A stretch of 64,000 nt of DNA from Denitromonas halophila (GTDB taxonomy: Bacteria; Pseudomonadota; Gammaproteobacteria; Burkholderiales; Rhodocyclaceae). The notes below the pieces were generated by a model. The model made no database searches, was not told where the DNA came from, and worked only from the letters and a program-made list of their open reading frames with translations. The stretch spans positions 41,172 to 105,171 of the forward strand of contig NZ_VMNK01000019.1 of the NCBI RefSeq assembly GCF_007625155.1, written 5' to 3'. How positions within the stretch are numbered: position 1 is the first letter of the stretch; each line of letters begins with the position of its first letter. The position numbers and the translations under genes were made by a program. Positions 18,608 through 28,354 of this stretch are shown one piece after another.

Positions 18608-19156
18608 ATGCGACAACGCCACCTCACCTGCCCGTGCGACACGGGCACCGGATTCGCATCAACGTCATTGAGCGAAGGCTTGGGCGCGTTGCAATGCTCC
18701 GGTTGCCAGGGCGTGCTGATTGCGCTGGACGACTACCGCCGCTGGCGCGAACACCACCCCGATGTGCCAGCGCCGCCGGCCGCCGCCACGGTCGCCGCAA
18801 CGAATGAACCGGCGTTCGCTCGACCGTGCCCGGCCTGCGGCCGGCCGATGAGCCGTCACCGCGTCGGACTCTTGCCCGACTTTCGGCTCGACCGCTGCAG
18901 CCCGTGCCAGCTGGTCTGGTGCGACGACGGCGAGTGGACACGACTCAGTCACGCCCGGCTCGCCCAGGCACTGGATCACATCCTGACCGACGCATGGCAG
19001 CAGGCACTGGTCGCACAGGAAAACCGGGCGCGACGCGAGGCCGAGATCCGCAAACGCCTCGGCGACGACACCTATGAAGAACTGCAACGCATCCGCCAAT
19101 GGCTGGCGACACAGCCCAATCGTGTGGAATTGATCGGTCTGCTGAGCGCCGACTGA
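18608..19156 (+). CDS. Zinc-ribbon protein, zf-TFIIB-like
   Basis: A 182-residue protein with two Cys modules: an N-terminal CPC...CSGC (residues about 8-33) and a second PCPACGRPM...CSPCQLVWCDDGEW (about 75-112). The latter matches the zf-TFIIB style of zinc ribbon, in which the second knuckle is followed by an acidic W/L motif. The C-terminal third is a helical region with basic residues (ARREAEIRKRLGDDTYEELQRI). It probably binds zinc and a protein or nucleic acid partner. It begins four bases after the TerB-like stop and precedes the large ATPase by 34 bases, so it belongs to the same transcript. Confidence 0.78.
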   Translation: MRQRHLTCPCDTGTGFASTSLSEGLGALQCSGCQGVLIALDDYRRWREHHPDVPAPPAAATVAATNEPAFARPCPACGRPMSRHRVGLLPDFRLDRCSPCQLVWCDDGEWTRLSHARLAQALDHILTDAWQQALVAQENRARREAEIRKRLGDDTYEELQRIRQWLATQPNRVELIGLLSAD

Positions 19157-19190
19157 ACCTCCGCCCACTGCTGAACGCAAACACGGAATC

Positions 19191-22100
19191 ATGATGGCCG
19201 ACACTCCCTCCGAGCCCGTCGCTGACGACATCGACACCACGGTGACCGACAGCGGCAGCTATGAGCTGCTGAAGAAACGCCTTGCCGACCAGGGCGCTCG
19301 CCTGAAGGAAAAGACCCGCGCACTGAACGACGCGCGCATTGCGGAGTTCGGCCGCTCCGACAGTGCGCTGGTCATGCGCACCCGCGCCCGCACCGAGAAC
19401 AACTGCACCGCCCGCGACATCGTCCGCATCGGCAATCTGCTCCTGCTGGGCTACAACGTGTTCATCGGCCTGCGCAAGGAGACACGGGTGGCCGACGTGT
19501 TTTCGCTATACCGGTTTGCCGCGGCCGACGGTAGCGAAGAGCTCGAGCCCGTACCCCTGGACAACACGTTTCTGGGCGACCCCCGTTTTTGCGCGGATTT
19601 CCGCGAGCTCTACGCCTACTACAAGCAAGCCAGCCTGATTCAGCTACGGATCAATCAACAAAAGCTGCTAGCCGCATTCCAGATCGGCCAGCAACTTCAC
19701 GATGTGCGTGTTTTCCGCTGGTCAATCGAACCCGGAGGCGCACTCCGCTATATCGACAATCGCGGCGAACGCGACATCGCCCTGCCACCGACCCACGACT
19801 TCGAATGGACGCTGGCTACGCGAGACAACCACGTCGGCGGCAAACACCCCCACGTGAACATCCTCGATCTGCTTTTTGTCGAAACCGTGGGTGGCGACCT
19901 CACGGTCAAACTGGAGAACAACACCGAATCCGGGCTGGGCATCTATAGCGAACCGGTTGAAGACCGCAACCAGGCGCTTGCCGACGCCGAGATTGCCTAC
20001 GCGCGCATCGGGTCGCTCGTCCTGCTCAAGATCCGCCCCTACCGGGAAAAGGATGAGCGCTTCCTGGTCTTCAACACACGCACCCGGAAGGTACTGCGCA
20101 TCGACGCCATCGGCCGCTCCTGCGTCCAGCTGCCCGAAGATCACGGCATCATCTTTCCGGGCGGTTACTACCTGCAGTCGGGCGACCACAAGCGCTTCGA
20201 TCTGCCGCACGACCTGGCCACCCAACTGCGCTTCAAGCGGATGCTGCGCTCGCCCAACGGTGAAGACGTGCTCTACGTGTTCTACCAGCCGGGCAAGGGC
20301 TACTACGCCCTGTTCTCCTACAACCTGATCAACAAGACGCTGGGCACGCCGATCATTTCCAACGGCTATGCCCACTTCGACGACGGCCGGATTCTGGTCT
20401 TTCAGGCCGAAAGCATCGAACCGACCCGCAACCATCCGATGCAACTGTGGCAAACCCCCTTCGTCAGCGACGAGCACGCGGCACAGGCGCCGGTGGCACA
20501 GGGGTTCTTTGGCCGCATCGGCAATGCCGAGCTGGTCCGCGGCATCTCCGAGCTGAACGGCATCGCCCGCGCGGTCGAAGAGCAGGCGCCCACTCGAACC
20601 GCCTATGACGCCCTGATCAGCCAGTGCGTGCGCAGCCTTGATGCCTATTTCTGGCTCGACGACGCGGCCGCTGGCAGCCTTGCGACCGACGTTCGCGCCA
20701 TCGCCGATGGCGCCCGCGCCACGCTCGACGAGTTCGAGAAAGTCGAAGGCATCCGTCGCGACACCGCGCACGCACTGGCCGAGGCCGAAGGGCGTCAGCG
20801 CGCCTTGATGACCGACATCGCCAGCATGCTGTGGCAATACCCCGACGACTTCGTTCGCGCGCTGGGCTGGGTGCGCGAGCAACGCGGCCGGCTACAGACG
20901 CTGAAGGAGTTGCGCTACACCGATCTGCCGCGCATCGACGCCATGGACGCCGCTCTGGTGGAGGAACAACAGCGGGTAGGCGAGCGCGTGATCGGCTTTC
21001 TTGCCGACGAACGCGCTTTCGACACGCACCGGAGCGCACTCGAACGCATCGGCAAGCAGTTGCCCGACGCCGCCACCAGCGAGGACATCGCCACACTACT
21101 GGCCGAACTGGACTGCAGCGCGGCCGGTCTCGACCTGCTGACCGAGCAACTGGGCAACCTGCCCGGTGGCGACGCCGTGGTGCGTACGCGCATCCTAGAC
21201 AACATCTCGGCCATCTACGCCGACATCAACCGCTTGCGCGCCAAGGCCCGAAAACAGCGCAGATCGCTTGGCGCGACCGAAGCCGCGGCAGAGTTCGGCG
21301 CCCAGTTCAAGCTCTTTGGCCAGGCGGTGGAGAATGCGCTCGAACTGGCGGATACGCCCGAAAAATGCGACGACGCGCTCACCCGCCTGCTGGCCCAGCT
21401 CGAAGAGCTCGAAGGACGGTTCGCCGATCAGGAGGCCTTCATCGGCGATATCGCGGCCAAACGCGAAGCCGTCTACGAAGCCCTCTCGGCGCGCCGCCAA
21501 ACCCTGCTCGAAGCCCGACAGCGCCGCAACCAGGCCCTCGCCGACGCGGCTGCACGCATTCTCGACGGCATTGCGCGCCGGGTCGGCCAGCTCTCCGATA
21601 TCGAGCAAGTCCACACCTACTTCGCCGCCGATGCGTTGATCGCCAAGTTACGCAAGCAGATCGACGAGTTGCGCACCCTGGGCGCCGCCGTTCTCGCCGA
21701 TGATGTCGAGACACGCCTCAAGACCGCGCGCGATCAAGCCATCCGCACGGTACGCGACCGTCACGAACTGGTCGCCGACGATGGCAACACGCTGCGTTTC
21801 GGCCGCCATGCCTTCACCATCAACCGACAGCCGCTGGATCTCACGCTGGTGCCCCGGGACGGCGACCTGGCCTTTCACCTGAACGGCACCGACTACTTCG
21901 GTAACGTCGCGGATACACGGCTTTCCGCCCTCAAGAACCACTGGGATCAAGCCCTGATCTCGGAGAGCACCGCACTCTACCGCGCGGAGTACCTCGCCGG
22001 CACCCTGCTCGACAGCGCACTCGCCGGCCGAGCCACGTGCTCCTGGCAAGCACTCCAAACGCTTTGCCTCGAAGGCCCGGAGGCCCAGCCTCGCCTGCTG

Positions 22101-24458
22101 GAACTGGTGCGCCAGTTCAGCGCGGCGCGCTATCAGGAAGGCTATCTGAAGGGGGTGCACGATCACGACGCCGCGCTCATTCTGTCCGCAGCGCTAAGCA
22201 TGCAGGCAGATGCCGGCCTGCTTGCCGACAGCCCGCACGCCCGTGCGCTGGCACTGCTTTACTGGTTGCACGGCGGCTTCGACGCGGAGCGTCAGGCGCT
22301 GCTGCGCATGGCGCGATCCGCCGTGCAGATGATGACGGTGTTTGGCGCCCAGGACGGCATCGCCCGCCTGGTGAACGAACTGGCGACCACCCTGTCGGCT
22401 TTCGCGCCCCGGTTCGATTTCGACGCACAGGACAACGCTCTCGCCCATCAGGCCGCGCGCTATCTGGTGCGACAACTGGCGGCGCCACATGGCGGCGAGC
22501 AGTGGGTCATCTCGGGCCGCGGCGCCGATCTGGCCGACGCCTTGCGACGCCAGCTCGATCAGGCCGGTCTGCTGACAGCCTGGCAGGCGGATCTCGCTAA
22601 CGCCTCCCCCGAGGCGCGCTGGCGGATGGCGCTGGAGTGGGTCGTCGCGCTCGCGGGCGAAACGGCGCATGCCGATGCGCGCACCTGGGTGCACGACGCC
22701 GCCACCCTGATCGCCACACCGGTCGAACGCGAACGCATCAATGCAACGCTCGATCGCCAGATCACAGGTTTGCTGGGCGAACATCCGCGCATCACCGATG
22801 GCCAGCTGTCACTGAACCTGAACAATTTCTGGCAGCGCTGGCTACACCACCGACAAGTCGTGGTACCCGCCTTCGAAACGCTGCAGGCGCTGCGCATGGA
22901 TCTGGTCGCCAGCGAGAAACGGCGCCTGCGGCTCAATCAGTTCCAGGCCAAACCGCTCTCGTCCTTTGTCCGCAACCGGCTGATCGACGAAGTCTATCTG
23001 CCGATCATTGGCGACAACCTCGCCAAGCAGATCGGCGTGGCGGGCGAAGCCAATCGCAGCGACCGCATGGGTCTGTTGCTGCTGATCTCCCCGCCGGGGT
23101 ACGGCAAGACCACGCTGATGGAATATGTTGCCGACCGGCTCGGCCTGATCTTCGTGCGCATCAACTGCCCGGCGCTCGGCCACGACATCACGGCGCTCGA
23201 CCCCGCCGGCGCCAAGCACAGCGCCGCCCGACAGGAGCTGGAGAAACTCAACCTGGGGCTGGCGATGGGCAACAACGTCATGCTCTATCTGGACGATATC
23301 CAGCACACCAATCCGGAGTTCCTGCAGAAGTTCATCGCACTGGCCGATGGGACGCGACGGATCGAGGCGGTGCGCGATGGCGAACCCTTTACCTGCGATC
23401 TGCGCGGCAAACGCTTCGCCGTGGTCATGGCCGGCAACCCCTACACTGAATCCGGCGACGTCTTCAAGATTCCCGACATGCTGGCCAACCGGGCCGACAT
23501 CTACAATCTGGGCGATGTACTCTCCGGCCGCGAAGCCCTGTTCTCGCTGTCGTACATCGAAAACGCGCTGACCGCCAATCCCACCTTGCTACCCCTGGCC
23601 TCGCGCGACCCCAAGGATGTGCACTTGCTGGTTCGTATGGCCGAAGGCGAAGAGGTCGCGGGCAGTGCGTTCAGTCATGCCTACAGCACGGCCGAGCTCA
23701 ACGAACTCACCGCGCTGATGCGCCGCCTGTTCCGCGCGCGCGATCTTCTGCTCAAGGTCAATCTCGCCTATATCGAGTCCGCCGCACAGCAGGACGCGTA
23801 CCGCACCGAGCCGCCGTTCAAGCTGCAGGGCAGCTATCGCAACATGGCCAAACTCGCGGCCCGCATCACGCCCCTGATCAGCGACGCCGAGCTCGACGCC
23901 CTGCTGCGCGATCACTATCGCGGCGAAGCGCAGACGCTCACCACCGGCGCCGAAGAGAACCTGCTCAAGCTCACTGAGCTGCTCGACAGTCAAAACCCGA
24001 CCGAGATCGAGCGTTGGCGCGAGATCAAAAGCGAGTTCGTGCGGCGACGCAAGCTCGGCGGCGACGACACCGACGGCAGCATGCGCATCGCCAACAGCCT
24101 GCTGGATGTTGCCCGGGCCGTCGATGGACTCAGGCCGGGCGAAGACCTGAACGCCACCCTGCGCACCGGCCTCGGAGATCTTGCCCGGAGCCTTCAATCG
24201 CTGAAGCCAAGCATCAACGTCAAGGCCGGCGCCCCCGACCTTGCCGGTGTCGAGCAGGCGGTCCGTTCGATGAGCGAGGCCTACGAGAAAGTGCTGCTCC
24301 CCCTGGTCAATGCCACGTATCTCAAGATGCGCCTGGACCACACGATGTGGGACGAAGTGAAACGGATCTCGGGTTTCATCGAGCAGTTGCAAGACAGAAG
24401 CGTCACCGACACCTATGCGGCCGACAAACCTGCCGACAATCACAAGCGCAAGCGCTGA
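19191..24458 (+). CDS. Giant AAA ATPase of the DUF3686 / DNA-repair-ATPase-like family
   Basis: A 1755-residue protein. The N-terminus (SYELLKKRLADQGARLKEKTRALND, then FG, RTRARTENNC) and the following several hundred residues look like the DUF3686 family. A long helical, coiled-coil-rich middle (about 450-900) leads to an AAA module with Walker A PPGYGKTT near residue 1300, Walker B VMLYLDDIQ near 1362 and sensor-1 VVMAGNPYT near 1410. The C-terminus (about 1560-1755) is again helical. Members are usually labelled DNA-repair ATPases, but that name rests on thin evidence. Here it is encoded with PspA, flotillin and a PLD protein, which favours a membrane-linked remodelling or defence role. 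No membrane segment is visible. Confidence 0.85.
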   Translation: MMADTPSEPVADDIDTTVTDSGSYELLKKRLADQGARLKEKTRALNDARIAEFGRSDSALVMRTRARTENNCTARDIVRIGNLLLLGYNVFIGLRKETRVADVFSLYRFAAADGSEELEPVPLDNTFLGDPRFCADFRELYAYYKQASLIQLRINQQKLLAAFQIGQQLHDVRVFRWSIEPGGALRYIDNRGERDIALPPTHDFEWTLATRDNHVGGKHPHVNILDLLFVETVGGDLTVKLENNTESGLGIYSEPVEDRNQALADAEIAYARIGSLVLLKIRPYREKDERFLVFNTRTRKVLRIDAIGRSCVQLPEDHGIIFPGGYYLQSGDHKRFDLPHDLATQLRFKRMLRSPNGEDVLYVFYQPGKGYYALFSYNLINKTLGTPIISNGYAHFDDGRILVFQAESIEPTRNHPMQLWQTPFVSDEHAAQAPVAQGFFGRIGNAELVRGISELNGIARAVEEQAPTRTAYDALISQCVRSLDAYFWLDDAAAGSLATDVRAIADGARATLDEFEKVEGIRRDTAHALAEAEGRQRALMTDIASMLWQYPDDFVRALGWVREQRGRLQTLKELRYTDLPRIDAMDAALVEEQQRVGERVIGFLADERAFDTHRSALERIGKQLPDAATSEDIATLLAELDCSAAGLDLLTEQLGNLPGGDAVVRTRILDNISAIYADINRLRAKARKQRRSLGATEAAAEFGAQFKLFGQAVENALELADTPEKCDDALTRLLAQLEELEGRFADQEAFIGDIAAKREAVYEALSARRQTLLEARQRRNQALADAAARILDGIARRVGQLSDIEQVHTYFAADALIAKLRKQIDELRTLGAAVLADDVETRLKTARDQAIRTVRDRHELVADDGNTLRFGRHAFTINRQPLDLTLVPRDGDLAFHLNGTDYFGNVADTRLSALKNHWDQALISESTALYRAEYLAGTLLDSALAGRATCSWQALQTLCLEGPEAQPRLLELVRQFSAARYQEGYLKGVHDHDAALILSAALSMQADAGLLADSPHARALALLYWLHGGFDAERQALLRMARSAVQMMTVFGAQDGIARLVNELATTLSAFAPRFDFDAQDNALAHQAARYLVRQLAAPHGGEQWVISGRGADLADALRRQLDQAGLLTAWQADLANASPEARWRMALEWVVALAGETAHADARTWVHDAATLIATPVERERINATLDRQITGLLGEHPRITDGQLSLNLNNFWQRWLHHRQVVVPAFETLQALRMDLVASEKRRLRLNQFQAKPLSSFVRNRLIDEVYLPIIGDNLAKQIGVAGEANRSDRMGLLLLISPPGYGKTTLMEYVADRLGLIFVRINCPALGHDITALDPAGAKHSAARQELEKLNLGLAMGNNVMLYLDDIQHTNPEFLQKFIALADGTRRIEAVRDGEPFTCDLRGKRFAVVMAGNPYTESGDVFKIPDMLANRADIYNLGDVLSGREALFSLSYIENALTANPTLLPLASRDPKDVHLLVRMAEGEEVAGSAFSHAYSTAELNELTALMRRLFRARDLLLKVNLAYIESAAQQDAYRTEPPFKLQGSYRNMAKLAARITPLISDAELDALLRDHYRGEAQTLTTGAEENLLKLTELLDSQNPTEIERWREIKSEFVRRRKLGGDDTDGSMRIANSLLDVARAVDGLRPGEDLNATLRTGLGDLARSLQSLKPSINVKAGAPDLAGVEQAVRSMSEAYEKVLLPLVNATYLKMRLDHTMWDEVKRISGFIEQLQDRSVTDTYAADKPADNHKRKR

Positions 24459-24495
24459 CACGCGTGGCGGCCAAAGCGCCTGAGCGGGAAACACC

Positions 24496-25203
24496 ATGCC
24501 AAACGACACCCCCACCATCGACGACGTCCTGGCCCACCTGAACGCATCCATTGAGGACGTTCGCCTCAGCGATGAAGAGCGGCGCACACTGACCACCCTG
24601 CTCCGCGACGCCGTCACGCCGGAGGACGGTCTGCGCCGTGTGCGCAACCGAGCCTTCGATCTGGTGCGCACGCGGCTCGGCGAAGGGCGCGAAGCACTGG
24701 ATCTGCTGCGCTGGCTCGACGGCGTCGCGCGCGCGCTCGACATGGCGCGGACGCCGCTGATCGAAGGGCGTACCGAGGTGAGCTTCAGCCCCGGCGACGA
24801 CTGCCTGAACATGGTTCTCACCCGATTCCAACTGGCCCGGCAAACCGTGCGGATCTGCGTGTTCACCATCGCCGACAACCGCATCAGCGAAGCCATCCTG
24901 GCCGCGCATCAACGCGGTGTCGAAATCCGGATCCTCACCGACAACGACAAACGCTTCGACGCCGGCAGCGACATTGCCCAGCTGCGCGCCGCCGGCATCC
25001 CGGTCGTCGAAGACCGCAGCAACGCCCACATGCACCACAAGTTCGCCATTTTCGACGATCTATGGCTGCTCAACGGCAGCTTCAACTGGACTCGCAGCGC
25101 AAGCCAGGCCAATGAAGAGAATCTGGTCTTGAGTAATGACCCGGCCATGTGCACGCCGTTCACGGCGCGCTTTGAACACCTGTGGGCGCGTTTTTCGTCC
25201 TGA
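24496..25203 (+). CDS. Phospholipase D-like domain protein (single HKD motif)
   Basis: A 235-residue protein. The N-terminal 90 residues are helical and charged; the C-terminal part is a PLDc_2-type domain. One complete HKD motif is visible, H180-x-K182-x4-D187, followed by the LLNGSFNW segment. A single motif implies dimerisation to build one active site, as in Nuc endonuclease and the PLD6 family. Substrate may be nucleic acid or phospholipid such as cardiolipin. It is the last gene of the block, 37 bases after the ATPase. Beside PspA and flotillin a lipid substrate is attractive; beside a repair-type ATPase, DNA is. The sequence does not decide. Confidence 0.85.
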   Translation: MPNDTPTIDDVLAHLNASIEDVRLSDEERRTLTTLLRDAVTPEDGLRRVRNRAFDLVRTRLGEGREALDLLRWLDGVARALDMARTPLIEGRTEVSFSPGDDCLNMVLTRFQLARQTVRICVFTIADNRISEAILAAHQRGVEIRILTDNDKRFDAGSDIAQLRAAGIPVVEDRSNAHMHHKFAIFDDLWLLNGSFNWTRSASQANEENLVLSNDPAMCTPFTARFEHLWARFSS

Positions 25204-25229
25204 ACGACCAGCGCGTCATCCGGGCAACG

Positions 25230-25685
25230 TCACACGGTGACGCGCGACGGACGCCTGGGGTGCAGTAGGCAAGCCAGCCCCCCCGCAAGCACGCCGGACA
25301 CAATCCATCCTGACGCGTTGGCGCCCGTCACCCAGAACCAGAGCAGGCCAAAGGCCAGACCAAGCAACACGCTCACCAGCACCCCCGACCAGAACGTCGC
25401 CAGCCAGATCCGCTCGAGGCCTCCCCCCAGCGCATAAAGCACGGTGATGGAAAAGGCGATGCCAACCGGATACCGGATCACGGTCTGGAAAAGAAAGTGT
25501 TCGCCAGATGCGCCCGCCGCAATCGGTGGCAGCCAGTCGAATAGCCAGTCCGGCGTCAATATCAACGGCATCAGAAGCCAGACCGCCTGACTCTTGGGGT
25601 TCGGCATGGTTGCCGCGTGGACCACGCTCGCGATGGCATGCGCCAAATACGCGACCACCAGCATCAACCCCAGTCGATTCCGCAC
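25230..25685 (-). CDS. Small polytopic membrane protein of unknown function
   Basis: A 151-residue protein with four predicted hydrophobic segments (about 7-25, 36-52, 68-92 and 96-140 as one or two helices). There is no recognised motif. It lies convergent to the PLD gene with 26 bases between the two stops, and 9 bases downstream of upp on the same strand, so it is probably expressed from the upp side and is not part of the PspA block. Confidence 0.65.
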   Translation of the reverse strand: MRNRLGLMLVVAYLAHAIASVVHAATMPNPKSQAVWLLMPLILTPDWLFDWLPPIAAGASGEHFLFQTVIRYPVGIAFSITVLYALGGGLERIWLATFWSGVLVSVLLGLAFGLLWFWVTGANASGWIVSGVLAGGLACLLHPRRPSRVTV

Positions 25686-25694
25686 GTGCCAGTC

Positions 25695-26327
25695 TCACCC
25701 GTGCTTGGTCCCGAAAATCTTGTCGCCGGCATCACCAAGACCGGGGATGATGTAGCCGACTTCGTTCAGATGGCTGTCGATGCTGGCGGTGTAGATGTCC
25801 ACGTCCGGGTGCTGCTCGGCCATCAGCGCGATGCCTTCTGGCGCGGCGACCAGCACCAGTGCCTTGATATGGGTGCAGCCCTTGCGCTTGAGCATCTCGA
25901 CCGTCGCCGCCATCGAGCCGCCGGTGGCCAGCATCGGGTCGATGATGATTGCCATGCGCTCGGCCAGATGGCCGACAAATTTCTCAAAGTAAGGCTCGGG
26001 GCGCAGCGTCTCTTCGTTGCGCGCGATGCCCGCCACGCTGACCTTGGCACTGGGAATCATGTCGAGCACACCGTCGAGCATGCCCAGACCGGCGCGCAGA
26101 ATCGGTACCACCGTCACTTTCTTGCCCTTGATCTGCTCGACCTCGACCGGCCCCGCCCAGCCGGCAATCGTCACGGTCTCGAGCGGAAAATCCTGACAGG
26201 CCTCGTAAGCTAGCAATCGCGCGATTTCGGACGTCAGCTCACGAAATTTCTTGGTGCTGATATCGGCTTCGCGCATCAGGCCGATCTTGTGCTTGACGAG
26301 CGGATGGGAGATTTCGGTAATGGACAT
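25695..26327 (-). CDS. upp: Uracil phosphoribosyltransferase
   Basis: A 210-residue enzyme converting uracil and PRPP to UMP. The N-terminal [14 protein letters not shown], the central [12 protein letters not shown], the PRPP loop [12 protein letters not shown] and the C-terminal [14 protein letters not shown] are all diagnostic of Upp. Start at ATG 26327 gives the usual length (about 208 residues in E. coli). It is divergent from the NCS2 permease at 26494. Confidence 0.96.
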   Translation of the reverse strand: MSITEISHPLVKHKIGLMREADISTKKFRELTSEIARLLAYEACQDFPLETVTIAGWAGPVEVEQIKGKKVTVVPILRAGLGMLDGVLDMIPSAKVSVAGIARNEETLRPEPYFEKFVGHLAERMAIIIDPMLATGGSMAATVEMLKRKGCTHIKALVLVAAPEGIALMAEQHPDVDIYTASIDSHLNEVGYIIPGLGDAGDKIFGTKHG

Positions 26328-26493
26328 GGCGGCGGGCAAAATCGAAATAGCTGCCGGGCGCAGGGTGCGTCGCAGCAAATCGCGCTAGTTTACTCTGCCA
26401 AGCGCCGTCCGTCCCGCACTTGATCCCGCCGGTGGGCGAACGGTCGTGCTTCCAATAGAATCCGGTGTTTTCTCGCGCAAGCTACCCTACTCC

Positions 26494-27783
26494 ATGCTCG
26501 AAAACTACTTCCAGCTCCGGTCCCACGGCACCACCGTGCGCACCGAGATACTGGCCGGTCTGACCACCTTTCTGACCATGGCCTACATCATCTTCGTGAA
26601 CCCCGACATCCTGTCGGCCGCGGGCATGCCGAAAGACGCGGTGTTCGTGGCCACCTGCCTGGCCGCCGCGCTCGGCTCGCTGATCATGGGCCTGTGGGCC
26701 AACTATCCAATCGCGCTGGCGCCGGGCATGGGGCTCAACGCCTACTTCGCCTTTGCCGTCGTGCAGGGCATGGGCTTTACCTGGCAGGCCGCACTGGGCG
26801 CAGTGTTCATCTCCGGCTGCCTGTTCATCATCATCAGTCTGTTCCGCATCCGTGAATGGATCGTCAACGCCATTCCGCATTCGCTCAAACTGTCGATCTC
26901 GGCTGGTATCGGCCTGTTTCTGGCCATCATCGGCCTCAAGAACGCCGGCATCATCACGGGCCACCCGGCCACGCTGGTCACGCTCGGCGATCTGCATGCG
27001 CCGGGCCCGATCTTCGCCGCCATCGGCTTCGTGATCATCGCCGCGCTGGCCTACCGCAAGGTGCCGGGCGCGATCATCATCGGCATCCTGGTGGTCACCG
27101 TCGCCGGCATCCTCACCGGCCAGAGCACCTTCGGCGGCGTGTTTGCCGCGCCGCCCTCGCTGATGCCCACCCTGATGCAGATGGATATCGCCGGCGCGCT
27201 CAATGCCGGCCTGCTCACCGTCATCATGACCTTCTTCCTGGTCGAGCTGTTCGACGCCTCGGGCACCCTCATCGGCGTAGCGCACCGCGCCGGCCTGCTC
27301 GACAAGGACGGCAAGCTACCGCGCCTATCGCGCGCCCTGCTGTCCGACTCCACCGCCATTGCCGCTGGCGCCGCCATGGGCACCTCGTCCACCACCGCCT
27401 ACATCGAATCGGCCGCCGGCACCGCGGTGGGCGGGCGCACCGGCCTGACCGCCGTAGTAGTCGCGCTGTGCTTTCTGGCCGCACTGGTGCTCGCCCCGCT
27501 GGCCGGCAGCGTGCCGGCCTTCGCCACCGCGCCGGCACTGATCTATGTCGCCATCCTGATGACCCGCGGCCTGGCCGAGATCGACTGGGACGACATGACC
27601 GAAACCGCCCCCGCCGTGATCACCGCCATCACCATGCCCTTCACCTTCTCGGTCGCCCACGGCATCGCCTTTGGCTTCCTCAGCTATGTGGTGATCAAGC
27701 TGCTGGCCGGCCGCGCGCGTGATCTGTCGATGGCGGTGGTCGTCATCGCCGGCGTGTTCCTCGTCAAGTTCATCTTCCTGTGA
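26494..27783 (+). CDS. NCS2 permease, guanine/hypoxanthine type (AzgA/GhxP-like)
   Basis: A 429-residue inner-membrane purine:proton symporter. The N-terminal segment [25 protein letters not shown], the [14 protein letters not shown] motif and the [23 protein letters not shown] motif are the signatures of the AzgA-like (COG2252) subfamily for adenine, guanine and hypoxanthine. The ATG at 26494 gives MLENYF as in relatives. Directly downstream are apt and a hypoxanthine-guanine phosphoribosyltransferase gene, so uptake and salvage of purine bases are encoded as one unit. Confidence 0.92.
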   Translation: MLENYFQLRSHGTTVRTEILAGLTTFLTMAYIIFVNPDILSAAGMPKDAVFVATCLAAALGSLIMGLWANYPIALAPGMGLNAYFAFAVVQGMGFTWQAALGAVFISGCLFIIISLFRIREWIVNAIPHSLKLSISAGIGLFLAIIGLKNAGIITGHPATLVTLGDLHAPGPIFAAIGFVIIAALAYRKVPGAIIIGILVVTVAGILTGQSTFGGVFAAPPSLMPTLMQMDIAGALNAGLLTVIMTFFLVELFDASGTLIGVAHRAGLLDKDGKLPRLSRALLSDSTAIAAGAAMGTSSTTAYIESAAGTAVGGRTGLTAVVVALCFLAALVLAPLAGSVPAFATAPALIYVAILMTRGLAEIDWDDMTETAPAVITAITMPFTFSVAHGIAFGFLSYVVIKLLAGRARDLSMAVVVIAGVFLVKFIFL

Positions 27784-27791
27784 GCGAGCCC

Positions 27792-28334
27792 ATGCAAAGC
27801 GCCGCAGACATCCTCCGCCAGCGCATCCGCACCGTGGCCGACTGGCCGCAGGCGGGCGTGCAGTTCCGTGACATCACCCCGGTGCTGCAAGATCCGGTCA
27901 GCTTCCGGCTGATGGTTCAGACCCTGGTGGTGCGCTACATGCCGCAGCACATCGACGTGGTTGCCGGCATCGACGCGCGCGGCTTCATCCTCGGCGCGGT
28001 GGTGGCGCACGAGCTGAACGTCGGCTTCGTGCCGGTGCGCAAGAAGGGCAAGCTGCCCTTCACGACCGTGTCGGAAGAATACGAACTCGAATACGGCTCG
28101 GCCACCGTCGAACTGCATACCGACGCCGTCAAGCCCGGCGACCGGGTGCTGCTGATCGACGACCTGATCGCCACCGGCGGCACCATGATGGCCGCCAAGA
28201 AACTCATTGAGCGCCTCGGCGGCGCCATCGTCGAAGGCGCGGCCATCGTCGATCTGCCCGAGCTGGGCGGCTCGGCCCTGCTGCGCGCCGCCGGCCTCGA
28301 ACTCTTCACCCTGGTCGACTACGCCGGCCACTAA
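27792..28334 (+). CDS. apt: Adenine phosphoribosyltransferase
   Basis: A 180-residue enzyme converting adenine and PRPP to AMP. The [11 protein letters not shown] segment, [11 protein letters not shown] and the PRPP-binding loop [14 protein letters not shown] are typical of Apt. The start may also be the GTG at 27780 overlapping the permease stop; ATG 27792 gives a standard length. The close spacing suggests cotranscription with the permease. Confidence 0.94.
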   Translation: MQSAADILRQRIRTVADWPQAGVQFRDITPVLQDPVSFRLMVQTLVVRYMPQHIDVVAGIDARGFILGAVVAHELNVGFVPVRKKGKLPFTTVSEEYELEYGSATVELHTDAVKPGDRVLLIDDLIATGGTMMAAKKLIERLGGAIVEGAAIVDLPELGGSALLRAAGLELFTLVDYAGH

Positions 28335-28354
28335 ACACCGAATCTGGAATTGCC

